DNA of 64,000 nucleotides from JACVRW01 sp963803085. Lineage in GTDB: Bacteria > Actinomycetota > Thermoleophilia > Solirubrobacterales > Thermoleophilaceae. Every line of letters begins with the position of its first letter. Within the stretch, counting starts at the first letter, position 1. The notes below the pieces were generated by a model, which did not search any database, had not been told where the DNA came from, and saw nothing but the letters and a program-made list of their open reading frames with translations. This document shows positions 32,618-41,742 of this stretch, one piece after another. The position numbers and the translations under genes were made by a program. The stretch spans positions 124,001-188,000 of the forward strand of contig CAWDLE010000010.1 in assembly GCA_963803085.1 (NCBI GenBank). The letters are read 5' to 3'.

Positions 32618-33541
32618 TCAGGCGACGCTCATGTGAAGCCGGACGACGGTGCCGCCGTCGCCCGAGCGCAGCTGCACGAGATCGCAGAGTTGCCGCGCGT
32701 TCCAGAGCCCCCAGCCTGGTGCGTCCCGGCCCGAGGGCGGCATATGGCCGGTGAACGGGTCGCTGAACCCCGGGCCGCTGTCCGATACCTCGCAGATGAC
32801 CTGCGCGGTTTCGGTCCAGATCCTCACGCGCGCTCGTCCGCCCGCGTGCTTGAGGGCGTTCGTGGCCACCTCGTTCAGGGCAACGGCGAGGTCCGCCGTG
32901 CGCTCCATACCGAGCCCGGCCCGCGAAGCCTCGTCCTCGAGGAGGATTCTCAGGTCGCGAAGTTCATCGAACTCGGCCTCGAGCGCCGGCCCGTTCCATG
33001 GCTCCAGCGGCGTGCTGTCGAGCGCGGCGGCGAAGGCGGCCGGGTCCGTGAAGGTCCTGCTGGAAGTGAGCTGATCCACGTACAGGACCTCGGGGTGGGT
33101 CCCGTAGACGTGCTCGAAGATGGATTCGGACAGATGTGTGGCGTCGTACGTGCAGACGACCTTGGTGCGCGGCGAGGCGAATGTGATGTTGGCGAAGGCC
33201 TCGTAGCGCTGCCATTCGCGCCGCTCGGCATCGGAGCGCGCGAGCCACATCTGCTCGCCGAGTACGCGCAGCTGCGCTCCCTCAGGAGCGCGGGAGAGCC
33301 AGCGCGTGAACAGCTCTAGCGTCCGCCAGGGGCTGCGGCTGTACCAGTCCTCGGAGCTGCCGAACTCCACGGCCTCGGCGAGATCGCCCAGCTCCTCGCG
33401 GAGCGCGTCGACGTTCGCCCGAGTCGTGACCGCGATCACCGAGTCGCCCGCCTCGGCGCCCTCGCGCACGTAGGGGCCGGCGGCGGCCACGAACTCGCCC
33501 GGCGAGGCGTAGAGCAGCGCGCGGTGGGAGAAACCGCTCAG
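32618..33541 (-). CDS. MEDS-domain plus HATPase (anti-sigma/histidine-kinase-like) protein, probable CTG start
   Basis: This 307-residue protein has a MEDS sensor domain followed by an HATPase_c domain. N-box ALNEVATNALKHAG, G1 VSDSGPGF and G2 GWGLWNARQL are present, and there is no dimerisation His box, as in RsbW-like anti-sigma kinases. The MEDS domain normally opens with a HxxLLY segment. Here SGFSHRALLYASPGEF lies upstream of the first GTG (33490). The only start codon in the frame that covers it is CTG 33541, which overlaps the previous stop (CTGA) and follows AGAGGTGG. I therefore extend the gene to 33541. It probably regulates the SigB-like factor in response to a signal. Confidence 0.78.
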   Translation of the reverse strand: MSGFSHRALLYASPGEFVAAAGPYVREGAEAGDSVIAVTTRANVDALREELGDLAEAVEFGSSEDWYSRSPWRTLELFTRWLSRAPEGAQLRVLGEQMWLARSDAERREWQRYEAFANITFASPRTKVVCTYDATHLSESIFEHVYGTHPEVLYVDQLTSSRTFTDPAAFAAALDSTPLEPWNGPALEAEFDELRDLRILLEDEASRAGLGMERTADLAVALNEVATNALKHAGGRARVRIWTETAQVICEVSDSGPGFSDPFTGHMPPSGRDAPGWGLWNARQLCDLVQLRSGDGGTVVRLHMSVA

Positions 33542-33753
33542 GCCGCCACCTCTATCAGTTCGTCGAACTCAAGGGCGCCGGTGAGCGCGGCCTCGAACTC
33601 GCCGACGGTCGAGTTGTCGACGTCCCCGTAGAGGCTGAGCACGTAGGAGCCCCGGCCAGCGTTCTCTTCGTACAGGAGACACATGTGATCCCCCGGCTTG
33701 AGCGGAGGTGGGTTTTTCAAGAGCTGTGTTTTCCCAGTCTCTGCCAGTGTCAC
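33538..33753 (-). CDS. 71-residue hybrid of a MEDS start and a truncated STAS domain
   Basis: The GTG start at 33753 gives a short polar leader, then PGDHMCLLYEENAG, the hallmark opening of a MEDS domain. SYVLSLYGDVDNSTVGEFEA and LTGALEFDELIEVAA follow, resembling the first half of a STAS domain and stopping just before the switch loop. Neither domain is complete. It looks like the scar of a deletion or fusion between a MEDS and a STAS gene. Its stop overlaps the CTG start of the MEDS-HATPase gene, so it may now act as a leader that couples translation. Confidence 0.6.
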   Translation of the reverse strand: MTLAETGKTQLLKNPPPLKPGDHMCLLYEENAGRGSYVLSLYGDVDNSTVGEFEAALTGALEFDELIEVAA

Positions 33754-33959
33754 TCGCGCTGCAATAGGGAAAACCCTAGGTCGGGATTTCCTAATACAGC
33801 CGCCACGACGGCGGCCGGATCGTCTTCGAGGGCACGCCCGCCGTCGGGGCCGCCGCCCGCGCCACCCTCACGAGCGAGCACCTCGCGGCCTAGGTCGGCC
33901 GGGCCTGATGGCGCGGATCGAGCGCCACCTCGCGCAGCGCGTGGGATAGCTTCCGCGGC

Positions 33960-34757
33960 GTGCAGCTCGGCGGACAGGCCGCCCTGGTCACCGGGGCCAC
34001 CGGCGGCATCGGCAACGCGATCGCCCGAGCGCTCCACGAGCGCGGGGCGCGGGTGCTGCTGAGCGGGCGCCGCAGGGATGCGCTCGACGAGCTGGCGCAA
34101 GGCCTCGGCGATCGGACGAAGGTGCTCGTGGCCGACCTCGCCGAGCGCGACGCGGCGGCCCAGCTCGCCGAGGCCGCTGGAGCGGTGGACGTGCTCGTGG
34201 CGAACGCCGCCCTTCCAGCGAGTGGCCGGGTCGAGGACTTCGACCACCACCAGATCGACCGCGCGCTCGACGTGAACCTGCGGGCGCCGATCCAGCTCAC
34301 GCGTGCGCTGCTGCCGGGAATGCTCGAGCGGGGGCGCGGGCACGTGGTGTTCGTATCGTCGCTGTCGGGCAAGGTGGCGTCGCCGCGCTCGGGGATCTAC
34401 TCGGCGACGAAGTTCGGGCTGCGCGGCTTCGCGGCCGGTCTGCGCGAGGACGTGGAGGCGAGCGGGATCGGCGTCACAGTCGTCTTCCCGGGCTTCGTGC
34501 GCGACGCCGGGCTTTTCGCAGACAGCGGCGTGAAACTGCCGCCCTGGGTCGGAACGCGCACCGCGGAGCAGGTGGCGGCGGCGGTGGTGAGCGGGATCGA
34601 AAGAGAGCGGGCCGAGGTGGACGTGGCGCCGCTCGCCCTGCGGGTGGGCACGCGGATCGCGGGACTCGCGCCGGTCACCGTTGCGCGCCTTCAGCGCCGC
34701 CTCGGCTCCGAGCGCATCGCGGACGCGCTGGCGGACGCGCAGCGCAACAACCGCTAG
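33960..34757 (+). CDS. Short-chain dehydrogenase/reductase
   Basis: This 265-residue classical SDR has the cofactor loop TGATGGIGNAIA, a replaced NAG motif (VANAALPASG), the catalytic Ser in VFVSSLSGKVAS and Tyr/Lys in YSATKFGLRG. The C-terminal region after FPGFVRDAGLFADSG is longer and basic, which is typical of actinobacterial SDRs acting on lipids or steroids. It starts at GTG 33960. A 206-bp gap separates it from the divergent MEDS/STAS operon, and a REP-like palindrome pair follows its stop. Confidence 0.9.
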   Translation: MQLGGQAALVTGATGGIGNAIARALHERGARVLLSGRRRDALDELAQGLGDRTKVLVADLAERDAAAQLAEAAGAVDVLVANAALPASGRVEDFDHHQIDRALDVNLRAPIQLTRALLPGMLERGRGHVVFVSSLSGKVASPRSGIYSATKFGLRGFAAGLREDVEASGIGVTVVFPGFVRDAGLFADSGVKLPPWVGTRTAEQVAAAVVSGIERERAEVDVAPLALRVGTRIAGLAPVTVARLQRRLGSERIADALADAQRNNR

Positions 34758-34760
34758 GCG

Positions 34761-34822
34761 ATGGGGTCAGACCCCTGTCTGCGGCATCGCTGACCGCGGC
34801 AGTCCTATGGGTCTGACCCCAT
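34761..34822. repeat. REP-like inverted pair of GGGGTCAGACCCC
   Basis: ATGGGGTCAGACCC (34761-34774) and its reverse complement (34809-34822) face each other across 34 nt. The core GGGGTCAGACCCC is itself nearly palindromic. It recurs three times at 62719-62813. The layout is like REP/BIME elements. Confidence 0.75.
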
Positions 34823-34899
34823 CCGCGGCTTTAGGTGCGCGCCGTGCGCGGGTCAGATCGCCCACGGCATGAAGATTTAGGTCCTCTTCCGCCGATGCT

Positions 34900-35595
34900 G
34901 TGAGCATCGGAACCGTGACGCGCGGCCCGATGCTCATTCGACTTGGCCTGCTCGCGGCGCTCGCCGCGGTCGTCGTCGTGGTGGCGGTGCTGCTTGCGGG
35001 CGGTGACTCCTCCGACGGTGACAAGGGTGGCGGCACCCCCGCCGCCACGATCGCGCCGCTGCGCGGCGTCCCGCAGTCCGGCATCGCGCTCGGCTCACCC
35101 GACGCACCGGTCACAATGGTCGAGTTCGCCGACCTCCAATGCCCCTTCTGCAAGGAGTATTCGGAGGACGTGTTCCCGGAGCTGCTGAAGCGCTACGTCC
35201 GCACCGGCAAGCTGCGGCTCGAGCTGCGGCTGCTCAGCTTCATCGGCCCGGACTCGGACCGTCTCGCGCGCGTCGCGGCCGCCGCCGCCGCGCAGAACCG
35301 AATGTGGCAGTTCGTGACGCTCGCGTACGACAGGCAGGGGGCGGAGAACTCCGGCTACGCCACCGACGCCTTCATCAAGAAGCTCGCCGCCGACGCGGGC
35401 CTCGGTAAGGCGGATGCCGGCGCCGCGGGGGAGGCGCTCATCCGGGACGCGGAGCGCCAGGCGCGCCGGGCGCAGATCGAGTCGACGCCATCGTTCCTGA
35501 TCGGCCCGACAGGCGGCCCGTTCCAGCGCTTCCAGCCCAGCGACCTCACGCCCGGCGCATTCGTGCCGAGGATCGAAGAGGAGCTCGGGAAGTGA
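34900..35595 (+). CDS. DsbA-family thioredoxin-fold oxidoreductase, membrane-anchored
   Basis: This 231-residue protein has an N-terminal membrane helix (LIRLGLLAALAAVVVVVAVL). A DsbA-like domain starts at VTMVEFADLQCPFCKEYSED, with the redox CPFC motif. The helical insert and the cis-Pro region STPSFLIG are present. It would introduce disulfides outside the membrane. Its stop overlaps the start of the VKOR gene (GTGA), and VKOR is the expected membrane reoxidant. It starts at GTG 34900. Confidence 0.9.
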   Translation: MSIGTVTRGPMLIRLGLLAALAAVVVVVAVLLAGGDSSDGDKGGGTPAATIAPLRGVPQSGIALGSPDAPVTMVEFADLQCPFCKEYSEDVFPELLKRYVRTGKLRLELRLLSFIGPDSDRLARVAAAAAAQNRMWQFVTLAYDRQGAENSGYATDAFIKKLAADAGLGKADAGAAGEALIRDAERQARRAQIESTPSFLIGPTGGPFQRFQPSDLTPGAFVPRIEEELGK

Positions 35596-35993
35596 GGAGG
35601 GCGATCGCCTGCCTCGCCGTTCTCGGGCTCGCGATCAGCATCTACCTCACGTGGGTGCACTACTCGGACATCGAGCCGGTGTGCACCGGCATCAGCGACT
35701 GCGAGAAGGTCCAGACCTCCGACTATGCCGAGCTGGCCGGCATTCCGGTCGCAGTGCTCGGCATCGCCGGCTACGCGTCGATCCTCGTGTCTCTCTGGAT
35801 GCCCGTCGAGGTGACGGTTTTGCTCGCCTACGTGGCCGCCGGCTTCAGCGGCTATCTCACCTGGGCCGAGCTGTTCAAGATCGACGCGATCTGCCAGTGG
35901 TGCGTGGCGAGCGCGCTCGCGTCGCTCGCGATAGCCGTGCTGGCGACGCTGCTCGCGCTGCGCACGCCGCTACATCAGCGGCCGCTGCGCTGA
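35592..35993 (+). CDS. Vitamin K epoxide reductase (VKOR) family protein
   Basis: This 133-residue membrane protein has four helices. The loop Cys pair is in VCTGISDCEKVQTS and the quinone-side CxxC in AICQWCVASALAS, matching bacterial VKOR, which replaces DsbB in actinobacteria by passing electrons from DsbA to quinone. Its start overlaps the DsbA-like gene by 4 nt, so the pair forms an oxidative folding unit. The 3' end overlaps the convergent kgd gene by 24 nt. Confidence 0.92.
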   Translation: MRRAIACLAVLGLAISIYLTWVHYSDIEPVCTGISDCEKVQTSDYAELAGIPVAVLGIAGYASILVSLWMPVEVTVLLAYVAAGFSGYLTWAELFKIDAICQWCVASALASLAIAVLATLLALRTPLHQRPLR

Positions 35994-38900
35994 GCTGTCC
36001 GGCTCGAGCCGTTCGTCCTCGAGGTCGAGCGCCACGCGCACGATGCGCGCCTGCTCGCGCTTGTGGGCGGCCGAGTAGCCCTCACCGGTGGATGCGCGCA
36101 GCTGCCGCCCGACGTAGTCGTAGGACAGCCGCTCGGGGAGGATCTTCGCCATGCGGCGGCGCATGAACGCGCGCGGGCCCATGTTGCGCGGCTCCTCCTG
36201 CACCCACACCACGCGCTCGAGGTTGGGGTAGCTCTCGATCAGCTCGACGAGGTCCTCCTCGGGGAACGGGTAGAGCAGTTCCACCCGCCCCACCGCGATG
36301 TGATCGGCCGCGTCCCGCTCCTCGTGGCCCGCGATGTCGTAGTACACCTTGCCGGAGCAGAGCACGAGCTTGGTGACCGCCTCCCGCCCACCCTCGGCGA
36401 AGCGCGGGTCGTCGATCACGCGCTGGAAGTGGCCCTCGGCGAGGTCGGTGAGCGTGGAGGAGGCCTCGGGGAGACGCAGGAGGCTCTTCGGCGTCATCAC
36501 GATCAGCGGGCGCGGCTTCGACACAAGCGCCTGACGGCGCAGGAGGTGGAAGTACTGGGCGGGCGTCGTGCAGTTCGCCACCCGGATGTTGCCCTCGGCC
36601 GCAGCCTGGAGGAAGCGCTCGATGCGTGCGCTCGAGTGCTCGGGTCCCGAGCCCTCGTAGCCGTGCGGCAGCAGCAGGGTGAGGCGCGAGGTCTGGCCCC
36701 ACTTCGCGAGGCCGGACACCATGAACTGGTCGATGATCACCTGCGCGCCGTTCACGAAGTCGCCGAACTGCGCCTCCCAGAGCACGAGCGCGTCGGGAGC
36801 CTGGACGCTGTAGCCGTACTCAAAGCCCATACACGCCTGCTCGGAGAGCGGGCTGTTGTGCAGCTCGAACGGGGCGTTCGCGTCGCGCAGGTGCTGGAGC
36901 GGGTTGTGGCGCTCGCCAGTCTTGGAGTCGTGCAGCACGGCGTGGCGCTGGCTGAACGTGCCGCGCTCCGAGTCCTGTCCGGTGAGGCGAACGGGCACAC
37001 CGAGGGCGAGCAGCGACGCGAAGGCGAGCGTCTCGGCATGGGCCCAGTCGATCGGGCCTCCGGACATAAGTGCCTCGCGGCGGCGCTCGAGGAACGGACG
37101 CAGCTTGCGGTGCAGCTCGAAGCCGTCAGGCAGGCGCAGGAGCTGGTCGCCGAGGGAGCGCAGCGTGTCTTCCGGCACGGTCGTGCGCGGCTCGCGGCTC
37201 ATCGTCCGGTCGAGCTCGTGGGTGCCGGTGTCGGGAGGCCCGCCGATCGACTCCTTCAGCTCGGCATGCGCGTGGCCCACGCGGTCGTAGGCCTCGCTCG
37301 CCATGCGCTCGGCCTCCTCCTGGCTCACGACTCCGTCGGCCACAAGGCGCTCGGCGTAGAGCTTGCGCACCGGCGGGTGGTCCTTGATCAGCTCATACAT
37401 CTGCGGCTGCGTGTACGCAGGCTCGTCGGTCTCGTTGTGGCCGAAGCGGCGGTAGCCGATCACGTCGATGAGTGCGTCGCGACCGAACGTCTCGCGGAAC
37501 GCGTGGGCCAGGCGGGCGGCGGAGACGCAGGCCTCCACGTCGTCGGCGTTCACGTGGATGATCGGCATGTCGAAGCCCTTGGCGGGGTCCGAGGCGTAGC
37601 GGGTCGAGCGGCTCTCGTGAGGGTCGGTGGTGAACCCGAGCTGGTTGTTGGCGATCAGGTGGATCGTGCCGCCGGTTGTGTAGCCGGGCAGCGCCTGGAG
37701 GTTCAGCGTCTCGGAGACGATGCCCTGCCCCGGGAACGCGGCGTCGCCGTGGATCACGACCGGCACCACGGCCGCCGGGTCGTGCGCGAGCTCGCGCGCC
37801 TTGCGGGTGGTCTGGTCGGCGCGGGCGCGACCCTCTATCACCGGGTTCACGAACTCCAGGTGGCTCGGGTTGGGCGAGAGCGTGACGGTCACCGCACGCC
37901 CCGACTCGGTCGAGTAGGTGCCGCTCGCGCCGTAGTGGTACTTCACGTCGCCGGTGCCGCCCTCGGGTGCCGCGGTGTCCACGGCGAGCGTCTGCTCCCC
38001 CTCGAACTCGGCGAGGATCGCGGCATAGGGCCGGCCGACGGTGTGGGCGAGCACGTTCAGCCGTCCGCGGTGCGCCATGCCGAGCACCACCTCGCGGGCG
38101 CCCGCGCCCGCGCCGAGCTCGATGGTCTCGTCCAGCATCGGGACGATCGAGTCGAGTCCCTCGATCGAGAACTGCTTCTTCCCGAGGAAGGCCTTGTGCA
38201 GGTAGTTCTCGAGCGCCTCCACCTCGGACAGGCGCTGGAGCAGCCGTCGGCGCGCGTCCGGCTCCAGCGGCTGGCGGTACGTGCCCGACTCGATGTTCTT
38301 GCGCAGCCAGACCCGCTGCTCGTGATCGGAGATGTGCTCGATCTCGTACGCGATCGTGCCGGTGTAGGTCTCGCGCAGCTGCGGCAGCGCGTCGGCGAAC
38401 GTCTCGCCGGGGACGGCCACGCGCAGGACCGAGGCGGGGATACGGCGCATGAGCTCGTCGTTCAGTCCCACCGTGGCCGGCTCGAGCGCGGGATCGCCGA
38501 CCGGCTCGGATCCGAGCGGGTCGAGACGCGCGGCAAGATGGCCGTGCATGCGCTGCGCCTTCACGAGTGAGGTGGCCGCCTGGACCGCCTGGAGGAGCGC
38601 CGCGTCGACACCCTCCGCCGCGGCAGGGGTGGCCGCTGCCGGAACCGGCTCTGCCGCGGTGACCGGCGCGGGAGTTGTTGGGCCCTCGGCGCGCAGGGAC
38701 ACGCCCACGGCGTCGAAGACCGACTCGTAGAAGCCGTCCTCGCCCTGGAGCAGCTGATCGATGCGGCGCAGGAAGGCGCCGGACTCCGCACCCTGGATCA
38801 CCCGGTGGTCGTAGGTCGAGGTCATCGTCATGACCTTCTGGACACCGAGCTCGGCGAGCCGAGCGGGATCGACCGTGGTCAGGCCTGCCGGGTAGCCGAT

Positions 38901-40247
38901 GGCACCAGTGGCCACGATCGTGCCCTGGCCTGGCATCAGGCGGGGCACGCTGGCCACGGTGCCGATGCCGCCGGGATTTGTGAGCGTGATGTTCGCGCCC
39001 TGGTAAGCGTCGGGCTGAAGGGTGTTGTCGCGCGCGCCCACCACCAGCTCGTCGTAGCGCGCCACGAAGTCGGCGAAGCTGAGCGCGCTTGCGTCGCGCA
39101 GGACGGGAACCACGAGCGAGCGCGTGCCGTCCTTGCGCTCCACGTCAACCGCGAGCCCGAGGCTCATGCTGCCCGGTGTCACACGCTGCGGCTTGCCGTC
39201 CTCCTCGGCGTAGGCGTGGCCCATCACGGGCATGTCGCCGGCAGCCTGCACGATCGCCCAGGCGATCAGGTGCGTGAACGACAGCTTCTTGCCGGCGGCC
39301 TTCAGCTCCTTGCGACGGCCGTCGAGCGCTGCCACGGGCACCGTGCGGAAGCTCGTGGCAGTCGGGATCGAGCGGCTCTCGTTCATGAACTTCACGAGCG
39401 TGGCCGCGGGGCCGCGGATCGGCTTGACCTCGGCGCCGGCCGGTGCGGGGGCGGTGGCGCCTCCATTCCCCTCGACTGCGGCGAGCACGTCCTCCTTCGT
39501 CACCCGGCCGCGCGGACCGGATCCCGTGATCGCCTCGACGTCGATGCCGTGAGCGCTCGCGATGCGCGCGGCCACGGGGGTCGCGTTCCCGCCGTTGATG
39601 GCGGGTGCACCTGCGGCAGGCTTCGTCTCGGCGGGTTCGGCGCTCGGCTGGACCGGGCCGTTCGTCGCGCGGGCAGCGGTGCCGGCGCCCGCAGCAATGC
39701 GGCACAGCACCGAGCCGACCGGCACAGTCTCGTCGGCCTGGACGAGGAGCTCCTCGATCGTGCCCGCCACTGGGGAGGGCACCTCGGCATCGACCTTGTC
39801 GGTGGAGATCTCGACCAGCGGGTCGTCGACGGCGACGGTGTCGCCCGGCTTCACCCTCCATTCGAGGACGGTGCCCTCGGCCACCGAATCGCCCATCTCC
39901 GGGAACGCGACATCGACAACCTCGCCGCCGCCTGCGGGCGCTTGATCGCCGCCTGCGGGCGCCTCGTCGGGCGCCGCCGGGGCCGCTCCGTCGCCGTCGG
40001 GGTCTATCTCGCCGAGCACGCTTCCCACCTGAACCGTCTCATCGGCTTCCGCGGCGATGTTTACAAGCGTTCCGGATACGGGCGCCGGAACCTCGGCGTC
40101 CACCTTGTCGGTGGAGATCTCGACCAGCGGCTCGTCAGCCTCGACCCGGTCACCGACCTGCTTCAGCCAACCAAGGACCGTGCCTTCGGTAACCGACTCC
40201 CCCATCTGGGGCATGGTGATCTGGACGCTCGTGGCGCGTGTGGCCAT
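35970..40247 (-). CDS. kgd: Multifunctional 2-oxoglutarate dehydrogenase/decarboxylase (E2-E1 fusion) with two lipoyl domains
   Basis: This 1425-residue protein has two lipoyl domains (lipoyl-Lys48 and Lys151, each in EISTDKVDAE), a peripheral-subunit-binding domain at about 223-258 (ARIASAHGIDVEAITGSGPR), an E2 acyltransferase core with the catalytic TYDHRVIQGAESG, and a C-terminal thiamine-dependent E1. E1 motifs include GDAAFPGQGIVSETLN, ANNQLGFTTDPHE and RFGHNETDEP. Mycobacterial Kgd/SucA fusions lack lipoyl domains and are about 1230 residues, so this chain carries the full E2 plus E1 set and would need only E3. It makes succinyl-CoA in the TCA cycle. ATG 40247 is chosen as the start just before the first lipoyl strand. 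Confidence 0.93.
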   Translation of the reverse strand: MATRATSVQITMPQMGESVTEGTVLGWLKQVGDRVEADEPLVEISTDKVDAEVPAPVSGTLVNIAAEADETVQVGSVLGEIDPDGDGAAPAAPDEAPAGGDQAPAGGGEVVDVAFPEMGDSVAEGTVLEWRVKPGDTVAVDDPLVEISTDKVDAEVPSPVAGTIEELLVQADETVPVGSVLCRIAAGAGTAARATNGPVQPSAEPAETKPAAGAPAINGGNATPVAARIASAHGIDVEAITGSGPRGRVTKEDVLAAVEGNGGATAPAPAGAEVKPIRGPAATLVKFMNESRSIPTATSFRTVPVAALDGRRKELKAAGKKLSFTHLIAWAIVQAAGDMPVMGHAYAEEDGKPQRVTPGSMSLGLAVDVERKDGTRSLVVPVLRDASALSFADFVARYDELVVGARDNTLQPDAYQGANITLTNPGGIGTVASVPRLMPGQGTIVATGAIGYPAGLTTVDPARLAELGVQKVMTMTSTYDHRVIQGAESGAFLRRIDQLLQGEDGFYESVFDAVGVSLRAEGPTTPAPVTAAEPVPAAATPAAAEGVDAALLQAVQAATSLVKAQRMHGHLAARLDPLGSEPVGDPALEPATVGLNDELMRRIPASVLRVAVPGETFADALPQLRETYTGTIAYEIEHISDHEQRVWLRKNIESGTYRQPLEPDARRRLLQRLSEVEALENYLHKAFLGKKQFSIEGLDSIVPMLDETIELGAGAGAREVVLGMAHRGRLNVLAHTVGRPYAAILAEFEGEQTLAVDTAAPEGGTGDVKYHYGASGTYSTESGRAVTVTLSPNPSHLEFVNPVIEGRARADQTTRKARELAHDPAAVVPVVIHGDAAFPGQGIVSETLNLQALPGYTTGGTIHLIANNQLGFTTDPHESRSTRYASDPAKGFDMPIIHVNADDVEACVSAARLAHAFRETFGRDALIDVIGYRRFGHNETDEPAYTQPQMYELIKDHPPVRKLYAERLVADGVVSQEEAERMASEAYDRVGHAHAELKESIGGPPDTGTHELDRTMSREPRTTVPEDTLRSLGDQLLRLPDGFELHRKLRPFLERRREALMSGGPIDWAHAETLAFASLLALGVPVRLTGQDSERGTFSQRHAVLHDSKTGERHNPLQHLRDANAPFELHNSPLSEQACMGFEYGYSVQAPDALVLWEAQFGDFVNGAQVIIDQFMVSGLAKWGQTSRLTLLLPHGYEGSGPEHSSARIERFLQAAAEGNIRVANCTTPAQYFHLLRRQALVSKPRPLIVMTPKSLLRLPEASSTLTDLAEGHFQRVIDDPRFAEGGREAVTKLVLCSGKVYYDIAGHEERDAADHIAVGRVELLYPFPEEDLVELIESYPNLERVVWVQEEPRNMGPRAFMRRRMAKILPERLSYDYVGRQLRASTGEGYSAAHKREQARIVRVALDLEDERLEPDSSAQRPLM

Positions 40248-40297
40248 CCCAGCCCTCAACTGTAGCCCCCGCGCGGCTCGCCGCTAGCTTGTGGGCG

Positions 40298-41731
40298 GTG
40301 AGGACCATCCGCAGCGCTGCCGCGGTGGCCCTCGTCGTGATCGCCGTTCTCGGCGGGGGGCTGCTAGCGCTCGCGATCTACAGCGCGGAGCGCGAGCTCA
40401 GCGTGGGCCGGATAGAGCTGTCCGTGCAGCCCTTCCACCGTGGCGCCCTCGACCTGTACGTGCCGCTCGTGGACTGGGGCGCCCGCTTCGGCGCTGTGCG
40501 TCTGCCGGCGCGGCTCTCGATCGACGTGCGGACCGTGGATCGCGAGGCGGCCCAGCGGCTTGCCGCCGGCCAGCTCCCGGATGTGGAGGCGGTGCGAGAT
40601 GAGGCGCGCGACGCGGTGGCCGACTATTTGCGCGTGCTCCTGCTGGTGGTGTTCGCCTTCGGCCTCACGGCAGGGCTGATCGTCGCGCTGGCCGTGCGCG
40701 GCCGGGGCGCGCCACGGCTGCGCTGGCTGTTCGGCACGGCGCTCGGCACAGCGGTTGCCGGCTGCCTCGCGCTTGCGCTGCTGCTGCCACCGCGCGGCAC
40801 GATCGCGGACCCCGAGTACTACGCCAACGGCCCCGACATCCCGGTGGCTCTGCGGGCGGTGGAGCAGGCACAGGGCTCGGCGCGCGTAATCACGGAGGAG
40901 CTGAACGAGCAGCTCGTGGGCCTGGCACGCCTCGTGGCCGCAAGCTCGCAGCGGGAGCCCGGCCGCGATCTCAACCATCTGGTCCTGGCCTCGGACCTCC
41001 ACAACAACCTGCTCGCCCTACCGGCCCTCGACCGCGCGGTGGGGCGGAGCCCGCTCTTTTTCGCGGGCGACCTCACCTCGAGCGGGTCGCCGTTCGAGTT
41101 CACGCTCGTACGGCGGATCGTGAGGATCGGCCATCCGTTCGTGTTCGTCTCGGGCAACCACGATTCGGACGCGCTCGTGCGCCGGATGGCGCTTGCCGGC
41201 GGCATCGTGCTCACGCAGCGCGGCCGGCTGAGGGCGGATGGGACCTACGGACCGGTGGTGGTCAAGGTGCGTGGACTGCGCGTGGCGGGATACGCCGACC
41301 CGTTCGAGCGCCGTGCACGCGACCACTTCCGGCAGCTGCGCGAGCCGCAGCCTACGCCCGAGGAGCAGGAGGATTTCCGGGACTGGTTGCGGCCGCTGCT
41401 CGGCCGCGTGGACGTGGTGATGGTGCACTCGCCCGCGCTTGCCGAGAGCGCCGCGGAGGAGCTTCGCCGGATTCCACCCCACCGGCCGCTCGCGCTCCTC
41501 ACGGGACACACGCACCTGCAGAGCTTCAACTCGTCCACCAACCTGGTCGAGCTGAACGGCGGGACCGTGGGCGGGGGCGGCACCGGCAATCTGGAGAAGA
41601 ACCAGCCGTTCGGGCTGGCCATGCTGATCTACGGGCGCGAGGGCGGCTTCGAGCCGGTGGCGGCGGATCTGGTCCAGATCGACGCCCACGCCGGCTCCGC
41701 GCGCGCCGAGCGGCTGCGCGTGGAGCCATAG
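40298..41731 (+). CDS. Membrane-anchored metallophosphoesterase
   Basis: This 477-residue protein has two N-terminal hydrophobic helices (AAAVALVVIAVLGGGLLALA and LLLVVFAFGLTAGLIVALAV) flanking an outside segment of about 85 residues. A calcineurin-like phosphoesterase domain follows with all its metal motifs: LASDLHNN, FFAGDLTSSG, VSGNHDSD, MVHSP and LTGHTHLQSF. The catalytic part probably faces outward or sits at the membrane surface; topology is not certain. The start is GTG 40298, divergent from kgd. The next gene lies 11 bp downstream. Confidence 0.85.
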   Translation: MRTIRSAAAVALVVIAVLGGGLLALAIYSAERELSVGRIELSVQPFHRGALDLYVPLVDWGARFGAVRLPARLSIDVRTVDREAAQRLAAGQLPDVEAVRDEARDAVADYLRVLLLVVFAFGLTAGLIVALAVRGRGAPRLRWLFGTALGTAVAGCLALALLLPPRGTIADPEYYANGPDIPVALRAVEQAQGSARVITEELNEQLVGLARLVAASSQREPGRDLNHLVLASDLHNNLLALPALDRAVGRSPLFFAGDLTSSGSPFEFTLVRRIVRIGHPFVFVSGNHDSDALVRRMALAGGIVLTQRGRLRADGTYGPVVVKVRGLRVAGYADPFERRARDHFRQLREPQPTPEEQEDFRDWLRPLLGRVDVVMVHSPALAESAAEELRRIPPHRPLALLTGHTHLQSFNSSTNLVELNGGTVGGGGTGNLEKNQPFGLAMLIYGREGGFEPVAADLVQIDAHAGSARAERLRVEP

Positions 41732-41742
41732 GCTCCTCGCCC

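Noticed and set aside
33771..33784. Short inverted repeat TAGGG-aaaa-CCCTA upstream of the MEDS/STAS mini-gene
   Set aside because: Arms of 5 bp are too short to separate from chance, and no second copy was found.
36063..40265. Very long plus-strand open frames (835 and 486 codons) across kgd
   Set aside because: They lie opposite a multi-domain enzyme with all motifs intact and are low-information shadows caused by GC-rich third positions.
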